A stretch of 64,000 bases of DNA. Origin: RI-153 sp963721725 (GTDB lineage Bacteria; Chloroflexota; Anaerolineae; Caldilineales; Caldilineaceae). Made by a program: the position numbers and the translations under genes. Within the stretch, counting starts at the first letter, position 1. Every line of letters starts with the position of its first letter. The notes beneath the pieces are model-generated. The model ran no database searches. It was not told the DNA's origin and saw only the letters and a list, made by a program, of their open reading frames with translations. The stretch covers positions 1 to 64,000 of the forward strand of contig CAVRLX010000006.1 of NCBI GenBank assembly GCA_963721725.1, written 5' to 3'. This document shows positions 53,717 to 62,277 of the stretch, in pieces.

Positions 53717-53740
53717 CCTATACAGGTGCGTCGCACCTAA
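53717..53740. repeat. Inverted-repeat element A, fragment
   Basis: CCTATACAGGTGCGTCGCACCT matches the right end of the 85-base repeat-A elements at 19654 and 62183. Only the end is left. Confidence 0.6.
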
Positions 53741-53819
53741 AGTTGTATATTACGAACCTGCATGACTTTGTCACCCACAGCCAAGCGTAGTCGAACAATT
53801 ATGTTGCTCAGTATAAACC

Positions 53820-55370
53820 CTACTTTCGCAACAGCAGAACCCAGTCCTGATCGGCAGGCGGGGTTGCCAGCCCATTTTCAATGCGGGCTGGGTTCCATGC
53901 GCCACTGCGCGGGTTATACCACTGCGGATGTTGGAAGGTAGCGAGATCGTGGGCAAAGGCAATGGGTTGCGCCACCGGGGTATAGGCCACCGCAAAGCTG
54001 CCATCCTGGGCGTGGCCCACAGCGACGAAATTCTCAGCCGTTTCGTCACCCGGCTGTGCGGCCAGCCAATCTTGGGCCGGGCGCAATTTCCACCAGTCCA
54101 GCGCGGTGAAAAAGCGCTGAAGGTGCGTGATGGCGCGCGCACCTTCGCTTTCCAGCGCTTCCCACCAGGGGGGCGCTTCGCCGCTGCGATCATGATCTTT
54201 GGGCACGGCGCGCGCTTCCATCCACGGCCAGATGCCATGATGGCCGTAGGTGACGCCTGCCGTGGGCGACACGAGCAGGCTCCAATAGCTGGCCCGGCGC
54301 ACCTGATGCGGACCGAAAACATCCCGGCTGTGATAGGCGACGTGATGTTCATAATTGGGTTCCTGGTTGATCACAGGCTTGGCCGGGGTCTCGTCCCAGT
54401 GGTGGGCGGGCGGCCCCTGGGTCAGCCAACGCAGGTGATCTTCGCTATCGCCGTGACCGCTCTGATAGCTGGCAAAGCTAAACCACGGTTCGTGGCGTAG
54501 CTCTTCGTTGGGCCATTGCACGCCACCGGGGTGCATAGTCACCGTCTCGCCGCTCTCCTCACCAAAGACAGCACGCCCGGTCTCCTTCCATTTGGCCGCG
54601 TTTTCGCCACCATACTTGCCATCGCCACCCAAGAGCCAGACCGGTCGATACGCACCATAGCGGGCCACTTCGTAGCGGGCCAGCACGGTGCAATCGTCGG
54701 CGTTGAGATAGTGACCGGGATCAATGGGGGTGCAAGCCCAGATCAGTACCAACGCCGGCACCAGCCCTGCTTCGGTGATGTCGGCCACTTTGGTATCAAT
54801 GCGTTGATAAAAAGCAGGGTTAATTTCAATCTGTTCTTTACCGGTGAAGGCCACCTCACCTGCTTCGTCGGCTTCAAAGGCGCGCCATTGGGTCAAGACA
54901 GCCTGCACTGCTGTAAAGCCCTGTTCCCGGCGGCGGGCCAGATAGCGCTGCCAATCGGCGCGTTTGGCTTTGAGCACGCCGTTCCAGGCCGTGTCGGCCA
55001 GCCAGAAAAAAGGTGTACCGTCTCGGTGGGCAAGATGGCGGCCATTGGCAGCGACACCGACCGGGCCGTGGACATAGAGTGAGTTGTCCCCGGCATAGGC
55101 TTCGACGCGAAACGCGCCGCGCTGGCCGTGTAGTCCAGCATTGCCGACGTCGCTACACGTGGTTTCATAGCGCCATTTGCCGATGTCATCGGCAGCGAAG
55201 CGCACACGCCAGATGCGCCCGCCATCCCAAAAGCCGTGGATGCGGCGTGTTGCGCCATTGGGGGCGGTAAACTGAACCATTAATGTTACATCACGGATCG
55301 AATCGGCATAGGTCTGCGTGCTTTCAAACGCCGTCTCAAAAACGCGTTGGGTCGGGTTATAGGTGGTCAT
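53820..55370 (-). CDS. Apiosidase-like glycoside hydrolase (DUF5060/DUF4038)
   Basis: A 516-residue protein. The N-terminal DUF5060-type beta-domain is seen in VFETAFESTQTYADSIRDV and WRVRFAADDIGKWRYETTC. The central barrel starts at DGTPFFWLADTAWNGVLKAK, the usual N-terminal part of the DUF4038/GH140 family, and includes VWLLGGDGKYGG and a late PVINQEPNYEHH that carries a likely catalytic Glu. The C-terminal segment, SFAVAYTPVAQPIAF and WYNPRSGAWNPARIE, matches the putative collagen-binding domain of these proteins. No signal peptide, so the enzyme may act inside the cell. Relatives include apiosidases on pectin side chains; this specificity is not proven. Confidence 0.82.
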   Translation of the reverse strand: MTTYNPTQRVFETAFESTQTYADSIRDVTLMVQFTAPNGATRRIHGFWDGGRIWRVRFAADDIGKWRYETTCSDVGNAGLHGQRGAFRVEAYAGDNSLYVHGPVGVAANGRHLAHRDGTPFFWLADTAWNGVLKAKRADWQRYLARRREQGFTAVQAVLTQWRAFEADEAGEVAFTGKEQIEINPAFYQRIDTKVADITEAGLVPALVLIWACTPIDPGHYLNADDCTVLARYEVARYGAYRPVWLLGGDGKYGGENAAKWKETGRAVFGEESGETVTMHPGGVQWPNEELRHEPWFSFASYQSGHGDSEDHLRWLTQGPPAHHWDETPAKPVINQEPNYEHHVAYHSRDVFGPHQVRRASYWSLLVSPTAGVTYGHHGIWPWMEARAVPKDHDRSGEAPPWWEALESEGARAITHLQRFFTALDWWKLRPAQDWLAAQPGDETAENFVAVGHAQDGSFAVAYTPVAQPIAFAHDLATFQHPQWYNPRSGAWNPARIENGLATPPADQDWVLLLRK

Positions 55371-55403
55371 GATTCTTTCTCAGTGGGATTTTTGGTATCT
55401 AGT

Positions 55404-55482
55404 CAGGTCCAGGGTGCGACGCACTCGCCACGCAGAATTTCTAGCCCGATCTTGTTCTGGCGAGTGCGTCGCACCTGAACAG
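55404..55482. repeat. Inverted-repeat element A, copy 2
   Basis: Arms CAGG.CCAGGGTGCGACGCACTCGCCA and TGGCGAGTGCGTCGCACCTG around a diverged core. It lies between two divergent genes (hydrolase and Mrr). Confidence 0.8.
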
Positions 55483-55550
55483 TTACGATTTTTGAAGCAT
55501 TTAGGTGGATAAATAATAGTATATTCTGGATGGACTAAGAGTGCAATTGG

Positions 55551-55579
55551 TTGACGAGGGTGGCGGCAGAGGATAGAAT
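55551..55579 (+). promoter_or_regulatory. Sigma-70-type promoter before mrr-like gene
   Basis: TTGACG (55551) and TAGAAT (55574) are separated by the ideal 17 bases. The start codon is 43 bases downstream. This is the clearest promoter in the window. Confidence 0.7.
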
Positions 55580-55621
55580 GCCTTCAAGTTATTATTCTCT
55601 CCGTCCTCAAGGCTTTGTAGC

Positions 55622-56488
55622 ATGGCAAAAAGACAGGCTGAAGGTCCTCAATTTGTACGCTATTTCGGACCTGTGATGAATGCGCTGAAACAATTAGGCG
55701 GATCAGCGCGCCCGGCGGAAGTCCGCGATATTATTGTCGAGCAGTTGAAGATATCCGATGCAGAACAAAGTCAAACACTCACTAGTGGAGAATCCCGCTT
55801 CAATAATCAAGTTGCTTGGGCCAGGTTTTATCTCGTCAAAGCTGATTATATTGATTCTTCCGTTCGCGGAGTCTGGAGTTTGACGGAAAAAGGCCGGGAA
55901 GCAAATTTAACACAAGAGCAAGCAGTCTCTTTGTTTAAGCGAATTCACCAAGAATTCCAAGATGAAGAATCCGTGTCTGTATCACCTACACAGTCTGTTA
56001 TTCCCCAAGAAGCACCCGCTCCAGATGAAGACAACTACCGATCGCAACTTATGACTTTACTGCTTGAGATTCCTCCCGAAGGATTTGAACGTCTTTGCCA
56101 GCGGCTCCTGCGCGAATCCGGCTTTGAGCGGGTAACCGTAAGTGGACGTAGCGGCGATGGAGGGATCGACGGAATCGGAATTTTGCAGATGAATCCCTTT
56201 GTGAGTTTCAAAGTTCTGTTCCGATCCAAGCGTTATGCAGGTGCAGTAAACGTTTCACAAGTGCGCGATTTTCGGGGGGCGATGATGGGGCGTGCGGATA
56301 AGGGTATCATCCTCACAACAGGGACATTTACAGCCGATGCCCGCAAAGAAGCTGTGCGCGATGGCGTTCCGCCTATCGAACTGGTCGACGGCGAAAAAAT
56401 ACTGGATATGTTTGAATCTCTGCAATTGGGGTTAAAGCCCAAAATCACATACGCTATCAATCGAGAGTTTTTTGATGAGTTCCGCTAA
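55622..56488 (+). CDS. mrr: Mrr-type restriction endonuclease
   Basis: A 288-residue protein of the Mrr family, which restricts methylated DNA. The N-terminal winged-helix region (MNALKQLGGSARPAEVRDII) is followed by a linker with Ser/Pro residues. The PD-(D/E)xK-like nuclease domain has FERLCQRLLRESGFERVTV, then SGDGGIDGIG with the catalytic Asp and FKVLFRSKRYAGAV holding the Lys. In most Mrr enzymes the second motif is Q-x-K; here it reads S-K after R, a mild variant. The closing LTTGTFTADARKEA and ELVDGEKILDM are typical. It has its own promoter and lies upstream of a DUF433/DUF5615 pair. Confidence 0.88.
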   Translation: MAKRQAEGPQFVRYFGPVMNALKQLGGSARPAEVRDIIVEQLKISDAEQSQTLTSGESRFNNQVAWARFYLVKADYIDSSVRGVWSLTEKGREANLTQEQAVSLFKRIHQEFQDEESVSVSPTQSVIPQEAPAPDEDNYRSQLMTLLLEIPPEGFERLCQRLLRESGFERVTVSGRSGDGGIDGIGILQMNPFVSFKVLFRSKRYAGAVNVSQVRDFRGAMMGRADKGIILTTGTFTADARKEAVRDGVPPIELVDGEKILDMFESLQLGLKPKITYAINREFFDEFR

Positions 56489-56511
56489 CCTTACAAGATG
56501 CGAGGGTAAGA

Positions 56512-56751
56512 ATGACTGGAAAGAACTTGATCGAATCAAACCCATCGATCATGATGGGAAAACCCGTTGTCGCAGGAACGCGTATTACAGTCGAACTAAT
56601 TTTGGAAAAACTAGCCGCAGGTGAGACAAACGAACAGCTTCTAGTTGCCCATCCTCATTTAACACAAGCAGGGATCGCCGCTGCTTTGGCCTTTGCGGCA
56701 GAGGTACTGCGGGCTGATGTCATCTATCCGGTGACAAAGAGAGCGGCATGA
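56512..56751 (+). CDS. DUF433 antitoxin-like protein
   Basis: A 79-residue protein with the DUF433 pattern SIMMGKPVVAGTRITVELIL and PHLTQAGIAAALAFAAEVL. These proteins bind DNA with a winged-helix-like fold and pair with DUF5615/PIN-like toxins. Its stop overlaps the next start (ATGA). The start ATG at 56512 lies 23 bases after mrr. Confidence 0.8.
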   Translation: MTGKNLIESNPSIMMGKPVVAGTRITVELILEKLAAGETNEQLLVAHPHLTQAGIAAALAFAAEVLRADVIYPVTKRAA

Positions 56752-57101
56752 ATTTCCTGGCGGATGAAAGCATTGATCAACCTATTGTAGAACGGCTGCG
56801 GAGGGAAGGATGGACTGTTCTTTTTATATTAGAAATGCAGCCTGGGATTAGTGATGATGAAGTATTAGATGAAGCAAACACACATCAATGCTTGTTGCTC
56901 ACTGGAGATAAAGATTTTGGAGAATTGGTTTATCGGCTAAACCGAATCCATGAAGGTGTAGTTCTGTTACGGTTGGCAGGGTTGCCACCAGAGCTAAAGG
57001 CAGACATTGTAGCCGGTGTTTTTCAGGATAGGTCAGCAGAGTTTCCACATGCCTTTACGGTTGTTTCACCCGGTATCGTTCGGATTCGCCATCCAAAGTA
57101 G
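56748..57101 (+). CDS. DUF5615 PIN-like toxin
   Basis: A 117-residue protein with the PIN-like pattern NFLADESIDQPIV, VLDEANTHQCLLLTGDKDFGEL and late HAFTVVSPGIVRIR. Asp residues in ADES and GDKD would bind metal. DUF5615 with DUF433 forms a known putative toxin-antitoxin type. It overlaps the antitoxin gene by four bases. The nuclease target is unknown. Confidence 0.8.
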   Translation: MNFLADESIDQPIVERLRREGWTVLFILEMQPGISDDEVLDEANTHQCLLLTGDKDFGELVYRLNRIHEGVVLLRLAGLPPELKADIVAGVFQDRSAEFPHAFTVVSPGIVRIRHPK

Positions 57102-57113
57102 AGGACCCTCCCC

Positions 57114-57995
57114 ATGCCCAACCGCCTGAACCGCGCCATTGACCTGTTGGAACAAGATCAGCCGCTCTATTACACGGGCGGCCACACCGGACACACGCTT
57201 ACTTATGAACAGGGGCGGGCCGATGCTCACACCTGGGCCGATTACATCAACGTGGGCATGGAACACGGCGCGTTTCACATGGCCGGGTTGGACGAGTATA
57301 TGCGTGGGTTGGTGGATGGCGGCCCCACAGCCAGCGGTCATCGCACGCCCACGGTGATTGTGGAAGCGCCGGTGGAGGGCACGTCCGCCGAGATCGTGCG
57401 CTTCAACGCCTGGCAGTTTCGCCAGATTCTGGCGCGCGGGGTGCATGGCATTTTGCTCTGTCAGGCTGAGAGCGCCGACGCGGTGCGCGCCTTTGTGGAA
57501 GCGTGCCGCTATCCGATTAACCGCCTCGGTGTGGGCGCAGGGCTGGGCGAAGGGCGCCGCGGCGTGGGATCCGAGCCGTCCGCCGCGCCGGTGTGGGGCA
57601 TGAGCCGCGACGAGTACATTCAAAAGGCCGAGCCGTGGCCGCTGAACCCGGCGGGGGAACTGCTGCTGGGGGTGAAGATCGAGTCGGTGGCGGCGCTCCC
57701 GCACATTGAGGAGATTCTGAGCGTGCCGGGGCTGGGCTTCGCCGAGATGGGACCGGGCGATCTGAGCCTGGCCCTGGGCTATCTGCGTATGCCACAGCCC
57801 TTCCCCGCCGAGATGGTCGCCGTGCGCCAGCGTGTGCGCGCCGCCTGCCATGCCCACGGCCTCGCCTTCCTGGAATCGGCCAGCGCCGCCGACGTCTGCG
57901 CCAAGATCGACGAAGGGGCGCGCATTATCGCCGGGCACAGCGAGGAGATCGCCCGCATTGGCCGGGCGCATACGGGGCGGACAATGGCGGTTTGA
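57114..57995 (+). CDS. HpcH/HpaI-family aldolase/citrate-lyase-like enzyme
   Basis: A 293-residue class II aldolase-like enzyme of the HpcH/HpaI family, which makes or splits 2-keto-3-deoxy sugar acids using a divalent metal. The metal ligands are Glu in LGVKIESVAALPHIEEIL and Asp in EMGPGDLSLALG. ARGVHGILLCQAESADAVR precedes them. The family's short forms of about 260 residues resemble this one; the first 60 residues are less conserved. It lies 12 bases downstream of the DUF5615 gene but is likely metabolic and linked functionally to the aldolase/SDR operon at 60-64 kb. Confidence 0.82.
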   Translation: MPNRLNRAIDLLEQDQPLYYTGGHTGHTLTYEQGRADAHTWADYINVGMEHGAFHMAGLDEYMRGLVDGGPTASGHRTPTVIVEAPVEGTSAEIVRFNAWQFRQILARGVHGILLCQAESADAVRAFVEACRYPINRLGVGAGLGEGRRGVGSEPSAAPVWGMSRDEYIQKAEPWPLNPAGELLLGVKIESVAALPHIEEILSVPGLGFAEMGPGDLSLALGYLRMPQPFPAEMVAVRQRVRAACHAHGLAFLESASAADVCAKIDEGARIIAGHSEEIARIGRAHTGRTMAV

Positions 57996-58214
57996 TGGAA
58001 CGCGGATTGGGCGGATTGATGCGGATTTTTCCGGCCAGAATTGCTGGACATAAAAAATTTGATTGGGTAACACCGTAGGGGCGCAGCAAGCTGCGCCCAC
58101 GATGGGTGGTCCACCGCGCGGGCCGCCACAGGCGGCCCGCTTTGGCGGGGGCGCTGCGCCCCCCGCACCCCCCAAGAGGGCAGAGCCGCAGAGCAGAATC
58201 AGAGTGCCAGAGGT
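57996..58214. repeat. Cluster of GC-rich palindromes
   Basis: This spacer has AACGCGGATTGGGCGGATT near 57999, then GGGGCGCAGCAAGCTGCGCCC (58079-58099), GCGGGCCGCC/GGCGGCCCGC (58118-58140) and GGGGGCGCTGCGCCCCC (58146-58162). Several of these perfect hairpins follow one another downstream of both converging genes. They could end transcription and also flank the variable C-terminal sequence at 58233-58330. Confidence 0.6.
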
Positions 58215-60147
58215 TCAGAGGCCGGGGGACATCACCCGAAACCCGATAGAGTTGTACCGGATGATCCGGGAAGCTCCTGTACGGTAGGCGCAACGCACGA
58301 TGTTACGGACGTCGTAGAACGAGCCACCACGCAACACACGACGGACGTCGTCCGCTGCTTCTAGATTTTCACGGCCGTCCTGTGCAGTATAAGGATAGCC
58401 ATATTCTGATTTCGCCATCTTTACCCCACAGACTGCTCGTCCATTCCCATACATTCCCTGCCATGTCCAGACAACCATAGGGGCTGGCTCCCTGTGGATA
58501 ATTTCCCACAGGTGTCGTATCTCCTACGTTCCTGTTAAAATTGCAGCGATTCTCATCGGGCGCTTCGTTGCCCCAGGGATAGATGCGGCCATCTGTTCCC
58601 CGTGCAGCCTTCTCCCATTGCGCCTCGCTGGGCAACTGCACCCCGGCCCAACGGCAGAAAGCCAGGGCGTCGTGCCAGGAAACGTTAACCACGGGATGAT
58701 CTGTTTTGCCCTCGGGGATACGACCATTTTGCCAATGCGTCTGGTTGGATATGGCCTGTCGCATCCACAAATATTTTGTATTGAGCGTTGGTGATGGACG
58801 CGCGGGAGATGCGATAGGCTGGCAAATATAGTCGATGTTGGGGTAGCTCGTCGTCACTGGCATCTTTATCTTTGGCTTTGTCACTGCCCATCAAAAACTC
58901 CCCGGCGGGGATCGTCACCCAGTCGAACGCAATCGGGCCAGCATTCCGGGAATGGACCGTAACCGCATTGGATAGACCCTCACCGCTTGGTCCATTCCCG
59001 GAATGCGGACGCGCAGCCTGCCCGTTTGGCGCATCCGCCAGCCGGAACAGATGCCCATCGGGGGCGCGCAGGGTCAGCACGGGCGTGCCCCACTCCAGCG
59101 TGTTGGGCAGGGCCAAACTCATGGAAACCCGCGCCTCGGCCACAGCGGTGTCCACGGGCAGGCCATCGGCGATGGATTCGTAAAAGGTGTGGGTGAACTC
59201 AATGGCGGCGCGGTCGGTAATGGCATATTGCATCGCCACCACGGCGGGCAGCCCCCGCCGCACCAATGTCCCCGCCACGCTGGAAAAGATGTCGAGTTCG
59301 CCGCCGCGGGCGCCGTCACAGGCGTTGAGCAGGGCCAGCCGCAGCGCTGCGCTGGTTTGTCAGCAGCCGCGCCAGTTCAGTGGCGTAGATGGGCACGGCG
59401 CGGCCCGCTTCGTCGGCCAGCCACAACAGCCCCTCGTCGCGGGCTTCGTCAAAGCCGCCGTGGCCGATGAAGTGAAAAATATGGGTTTCCTGGCGCAGTG
59501 CCCGTTGCAAATCGCGCCAGCGCTGCCCGGCCAGCCAGGTCAGTTTCACCAGCCCCGCGGCCTGTAACCCGGCCAGCGCCGTCTCCACGCGCTGCTTTTC
59601 CAGATCTACATCCAGCGGCTCCACCCCATCGGGGCTGGCGACCATGCCCAGAATGCGCAGCGGCGGCGTCACCAGCTAGCGGCTGCGGCGGCTGTGCCAC
59701 TTCGGGATAGCGCACCAACGGCGTATCGCTGGAGAGGCAGACGTATTCATCACGGCGGGGATCAAAGAGAAATTCCCAGGGCAGGGCAGCCAGTTCCGGC
59801 GGGGCAATGCGCAGTTTGATGCGCAACCCTTTGTCGGCATGGGCCGCTTTCAGTTGGCTCTCGCGATAGAGGCTGCCCACATCGCCGGGCAAGAGCATTT
59901 CGAACAGGGCCGCGCCCAGATTGCGCACCGTCTTCTCCTCGCGGGTGAGGATGCGACGGCGGGTGCCGCCAGAGCGCAGCAGGGCAATTTCCAGCGCCTG
60001 CAAGTGATTTTTGAGTTCCAGTTCACCAAAGGGAATACGCAGGGTAGCGCGGGTCTCGCCTGCCGGGGAGCGCACCACGGCCAGGCTGTAGCCTGCTTCG
60101 CTGCCAACGCCAATCTCTAGCTCAAAATCCAGATAGTGCTTGCTCAT
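58215..60147 (-). CDS. CHAT protease fused to FGE-sulfatase/C-type-lectin fold (frameshifted)
   Basis: A protein of about 640 residues reconstructed across four frame breaks (about 59674, 59345, 58740 and 58411). The N-terminal half is a caspase-like CHAT domain: LAALPWEFLFDP, then the catalytic His in IFHFIGHGGFDEA and Cys in LALLNACDGARGGELD, with VAMQYAITDRAAIEFTHTFY after it. The second half is a formylglycine-generating-enzyme (SUMF1/EgtB-type) fold: DWVTIPAGEFLMGSD, HPVVNVSWHDALAFCRWAG, LPSEAQWEKAARG, DMAGNVWEWTSS. It lacks the C-terminal cysteines of true formylglycine enzymes. The last strand pair resembles a retroelement-diversified variable region. The start at 60147 has only weak ribosome-site support. 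Role in immune-like signalling or conflict is inferred. Confidence 0.78.
58233..58330 (-). repeat. Candidate DGR variable region at the end of the CHAT-FGE gene
   Basis: The C-terminus begins RVLRGGS and ends IGFRV, the framework typical of lectin-fold targets of diversity-generating retroelements. Between them, most codons that a template would give as AAC or AAT are NNC or NNT here: TTC, TAC, GAC, GTC, ATC, TAC, GCT, TCC, ATC, ATC, TAC, TCT. Codons fixed in the framework (CGT, GTG, TGC) are unchanged. No template repeat or reverse transcriptase is visible in the window. Confidence 0.5.
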
Positions 60148-60181
60148 GCCGCTGTTTGTATCCTGGGGAGGGGAGATCAAA

Positions 60182-60211
60182 AACGCTCGCGACCATTGCG
60201 CCGCGAGCGTT
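60182..60211 (-). terminator. Terminator of the SDR/DapA-like operon
   Basis: On the minus strand, stem AACGCTCGCG with CGCGAGCGTT around a 10-base loop, followed by TTTTGATC. It lies between the SDR stop and the CHAT-FGE start. Confidence 0.85.
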
Positions 60212-60299
60212 AGTGTAGGGGGAAGCGCGGGGTCTGTCAACTGAACAGAAATAGGGAGATTAGCAGACTTGAGATAATCACCCCAGTACCCTATCGCCT

Positions 60300-61092
60300 C
60301 TATTGCAGCGCGTCGAGCTTGCCGCCGTCGATCTGAATCGTGGCCCCGCTCACATAGGCAGCGGCTTCGGAGGCCAGAAAGACGACGACGTTGGCGAATT
60401 CTTCAGGCGTGCCCAGCCGCCCGGCCGGGATGCTGGCCTGGGATTCGGCTTTGACGTCCTCGACGCTTTTGCCGCTGCGTTTGGCCGCGGCCTGATCAAG
60501 TTCGTCTATGCGCTCGGTGGAGATGCGCCCGGGGGCCACCACGTTCACCGTGATGCCGTGGGGCGTCACCTCTTTGACCATGGTGCGCACGGTCCCCAGC
60601 ACGCCGGTACGCATGGCGTTGGAGAGGACAAGGTTGGGGATGGGCTGCTTGATAGACGAACTGGTGATGGCGATGATACGGCCATAGCCCGACGCTTTCA
60701 TGGGAGCCAGTGCTGCCTGGGAGAGCCAGACAAAGCTCATCAGGTTTTGGTCAAAGGCTTTGTACCACTGCTCGCTGTTGACATTTTCAAAGCCACCGGC
60801 GGGCGGTCCCCCGGCATTGTGGACAACAATTTCCACGCCGCCGAATTCGTCGATACAGCGTTGCACCGGCGCTTTGACGCCCTCTTCATTGCTCACATCG
60901 GCGGCCACGCCGATCACACGCACGCCCGTCTCCTGGCGGATCTTCTCGGCGGCTTCGTCAATGTGCGCTTGTGTGCGGCTGGTGATGACAAGATCACAGC
61001 CTTCACACGCCGATCCCAGACGCGCAAGCATAACCCAATCCACGGCTGGCAGCCAGCACAACCGCACGTTTTCCTTTTAATCCAAGTTCCAT
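60300..61092 (-). CDS. SDR-family oxidoreductase lacking the catalytic Tyr (frameshifted at N-terminus)
   Basis: An SDR of about 263 residues. The first 20 residues (MELGLKGKRAVVLAASRGLG) give the Rossmann GxxxGxG-like start; the frame then breaks near 61020-61030 and continues as EGCDLVITSRT. NAGGPPAGGFENV and a VVAPGRISTERID motif are normal for the family. The usual YxxxK active site is replaced by SNAMR, as in the atypical SDR subgroup without the Tyr/Lys pair. The ATG at 61092 overlaps the preceding stop (TGATG), so translation is coupled to the DapA-like gene. A substrate is not assigned; sugar-acid oxidation fits the neighbours. Confidence 0.78.
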
Positions 61093-62000
61093 CAGGCAAC
61101 CTCCAACAGGTTTAAGCGGGTGAGAATATCGTCAAGATCGGTCAAGGTGTCTTCATCCACTGGCACATAGGGTTTGCGCAATGTGGGCGAGGCGATGATC
61201 CCCCGTTTGGCATAGATATGTTTGCGCAAGGCCAGGTTAATGCCCTTCTGATTCTCAAAGCGGATCAGCGGGCAATAGTGATAAAAAAGCTCAGTAGCGC
61301 CGTCAATGTCGCCGGCACTCCACTTGTGGTGAATCTGCACCAGAATTTCAGGGAAGGCAAAGCCGGTCATGGTTCCGTTGGCGCCGTGGCGCAGTTCTTC
61401 CAAAAACATCATGCCGCCCAGCCCGCCAAAGATGATCATGCTGTCGGTGTGTTTGCGCACGGCGCTGACTTTGGTGGGCGAGGGTTCGTCTTCCAGTTTG
61501 AGAAAGTTACATTGTGGCGCTTCCTCGGCAATGCGGATAATGGTCTCGACGTTCATGAGCACGCCGGTGCTGCTTGGGTGATCCTGCACGACAATGGGGA
61601 TATCAATCGCCTCGGCCACGCTGAGATAGTGGCGGCGGATGGCCTCTTGGTCGGATTTCATGAATTTGGGCGGCGCAATCATCACCGCTTTGGCCCCCAG
61701 TTCTTCAGCGCGTTGGCTGCGGATCACACAGCCCTCGGTGGTGTCATCGTGGCTGGTTCCCACACAGATGGTAATGCGTCCGGCGGCGGCTTCGATGATG
61801 CCCGCGATAATCGGGTCGCGCTCTGCTTCGTTGACTTTACTGGTCTCGCCCAGCACGCCCAGAATGGTCATGCCGTTGACGCCTTTGTTGACGTTAAATT
61901 CAGTAAGTGTCTTCAGACTCGCCAGATCCAGCGAGCCGTCGGGGTGAAACGGGGTCGGCGTGATATTGTACACGCCATCTACATAGCTCCAATCGGGCAT
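61092..62000 (-). CDS. DapA/NanA-type aldolase family protein
   Basis: A 302-residue TIM-barrel enzyme of the dihydrodipicolinate synthase/N-acetylneuraminate lyase superfamily. NITPTPFHPDGSLDLASL is the first strand, GVLGETSKV the substrate loop with the GxxGE motif, and CNFLKLEDEPSPTKV holds the Schiff-base Lys. The conserved Tyr near the usual YN.P..TG motif is replaced (VVQDHPSSTG). The start at 62000 (MPDWSY) has AAGGAG upstream. It is probably a keto-acid aldolase or dehydratase in sugar catabolism rather than a lysine-pathway enzyme. It overlaps the SDR gene by one base. Confidence 0.82.
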   Translation of the reverse strand: MPDWSYVDGVYNITPTPFHPDGSLDLASLKTLTEFNVNKGVNGMTILGVLGETSKVNEAERDPIIAGIIEAAAGRITICVGTSHDDTTEGCVIRSQRAEELGAKAVMIAPPKFMKSDQEAIRRHYLSVAEAIDIPIVVQDHPSSTGVLMNVETIIRIAEEAPQCNFLKLEDEPSPTKVSAVRKHTDSMIIFGGLGGMMFLEELRHGANGTMTGFAFPEILVQIHHKWSAGDIDGATELFYHYCPLIRFENQKGINLALRKHIYAKRGIIASPTLRKPYVPVDEDTLTDLDDILTRLNLLEVA

Positions 62001-62182
62001 TAGTTTCTCCTTGTTAGTTTGGGATTTGTGAGGTTCATTATCCACAAATTGCATAGAATGGACAGATTCAGGGGCAGAAGTTCGGCGCGGGGCGCAGAAT
62101 AGAACGCAGATGACGCAAATTGAGCGGATTTACGCAGATTCCAGAAGCGCGACTTAACCCGTTTTGCCTTTTGCACTTGTAT

Positions 62183-62267
62183 CTATACAGGCCTAGGGTG
62201 CGACGCACTCGCCACACAAGCTTTCACAACCCATCTACTCCTGGCGAGTGCGTCGCACCTGAATAGG
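62183..62267. repeat. Inverted-repeat element A, copy 3
   Basis: Near-identical to copy 1, with the CACACAAGCTTTCACAACCC core and arms GGGTGCGACGCACTCGCCA and TGGCGAGTGCGTCGCACC. It separates the epimerase gene from the DapA-like gene. An AACGCAGATGACGCAAATT tract precedes it at 62102-62145. Confidence 0.85.
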
Positions 62268-62277
62268 TATGAATTTC

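Noticed and set aside
57066..58175. Minus-strand frame of 369 residues opposite the HpaI-like gene
   Set aside because: The plus-strand protein has metal-binding motifs and a ribosome site. The other frame runs through intergenic palindromes.
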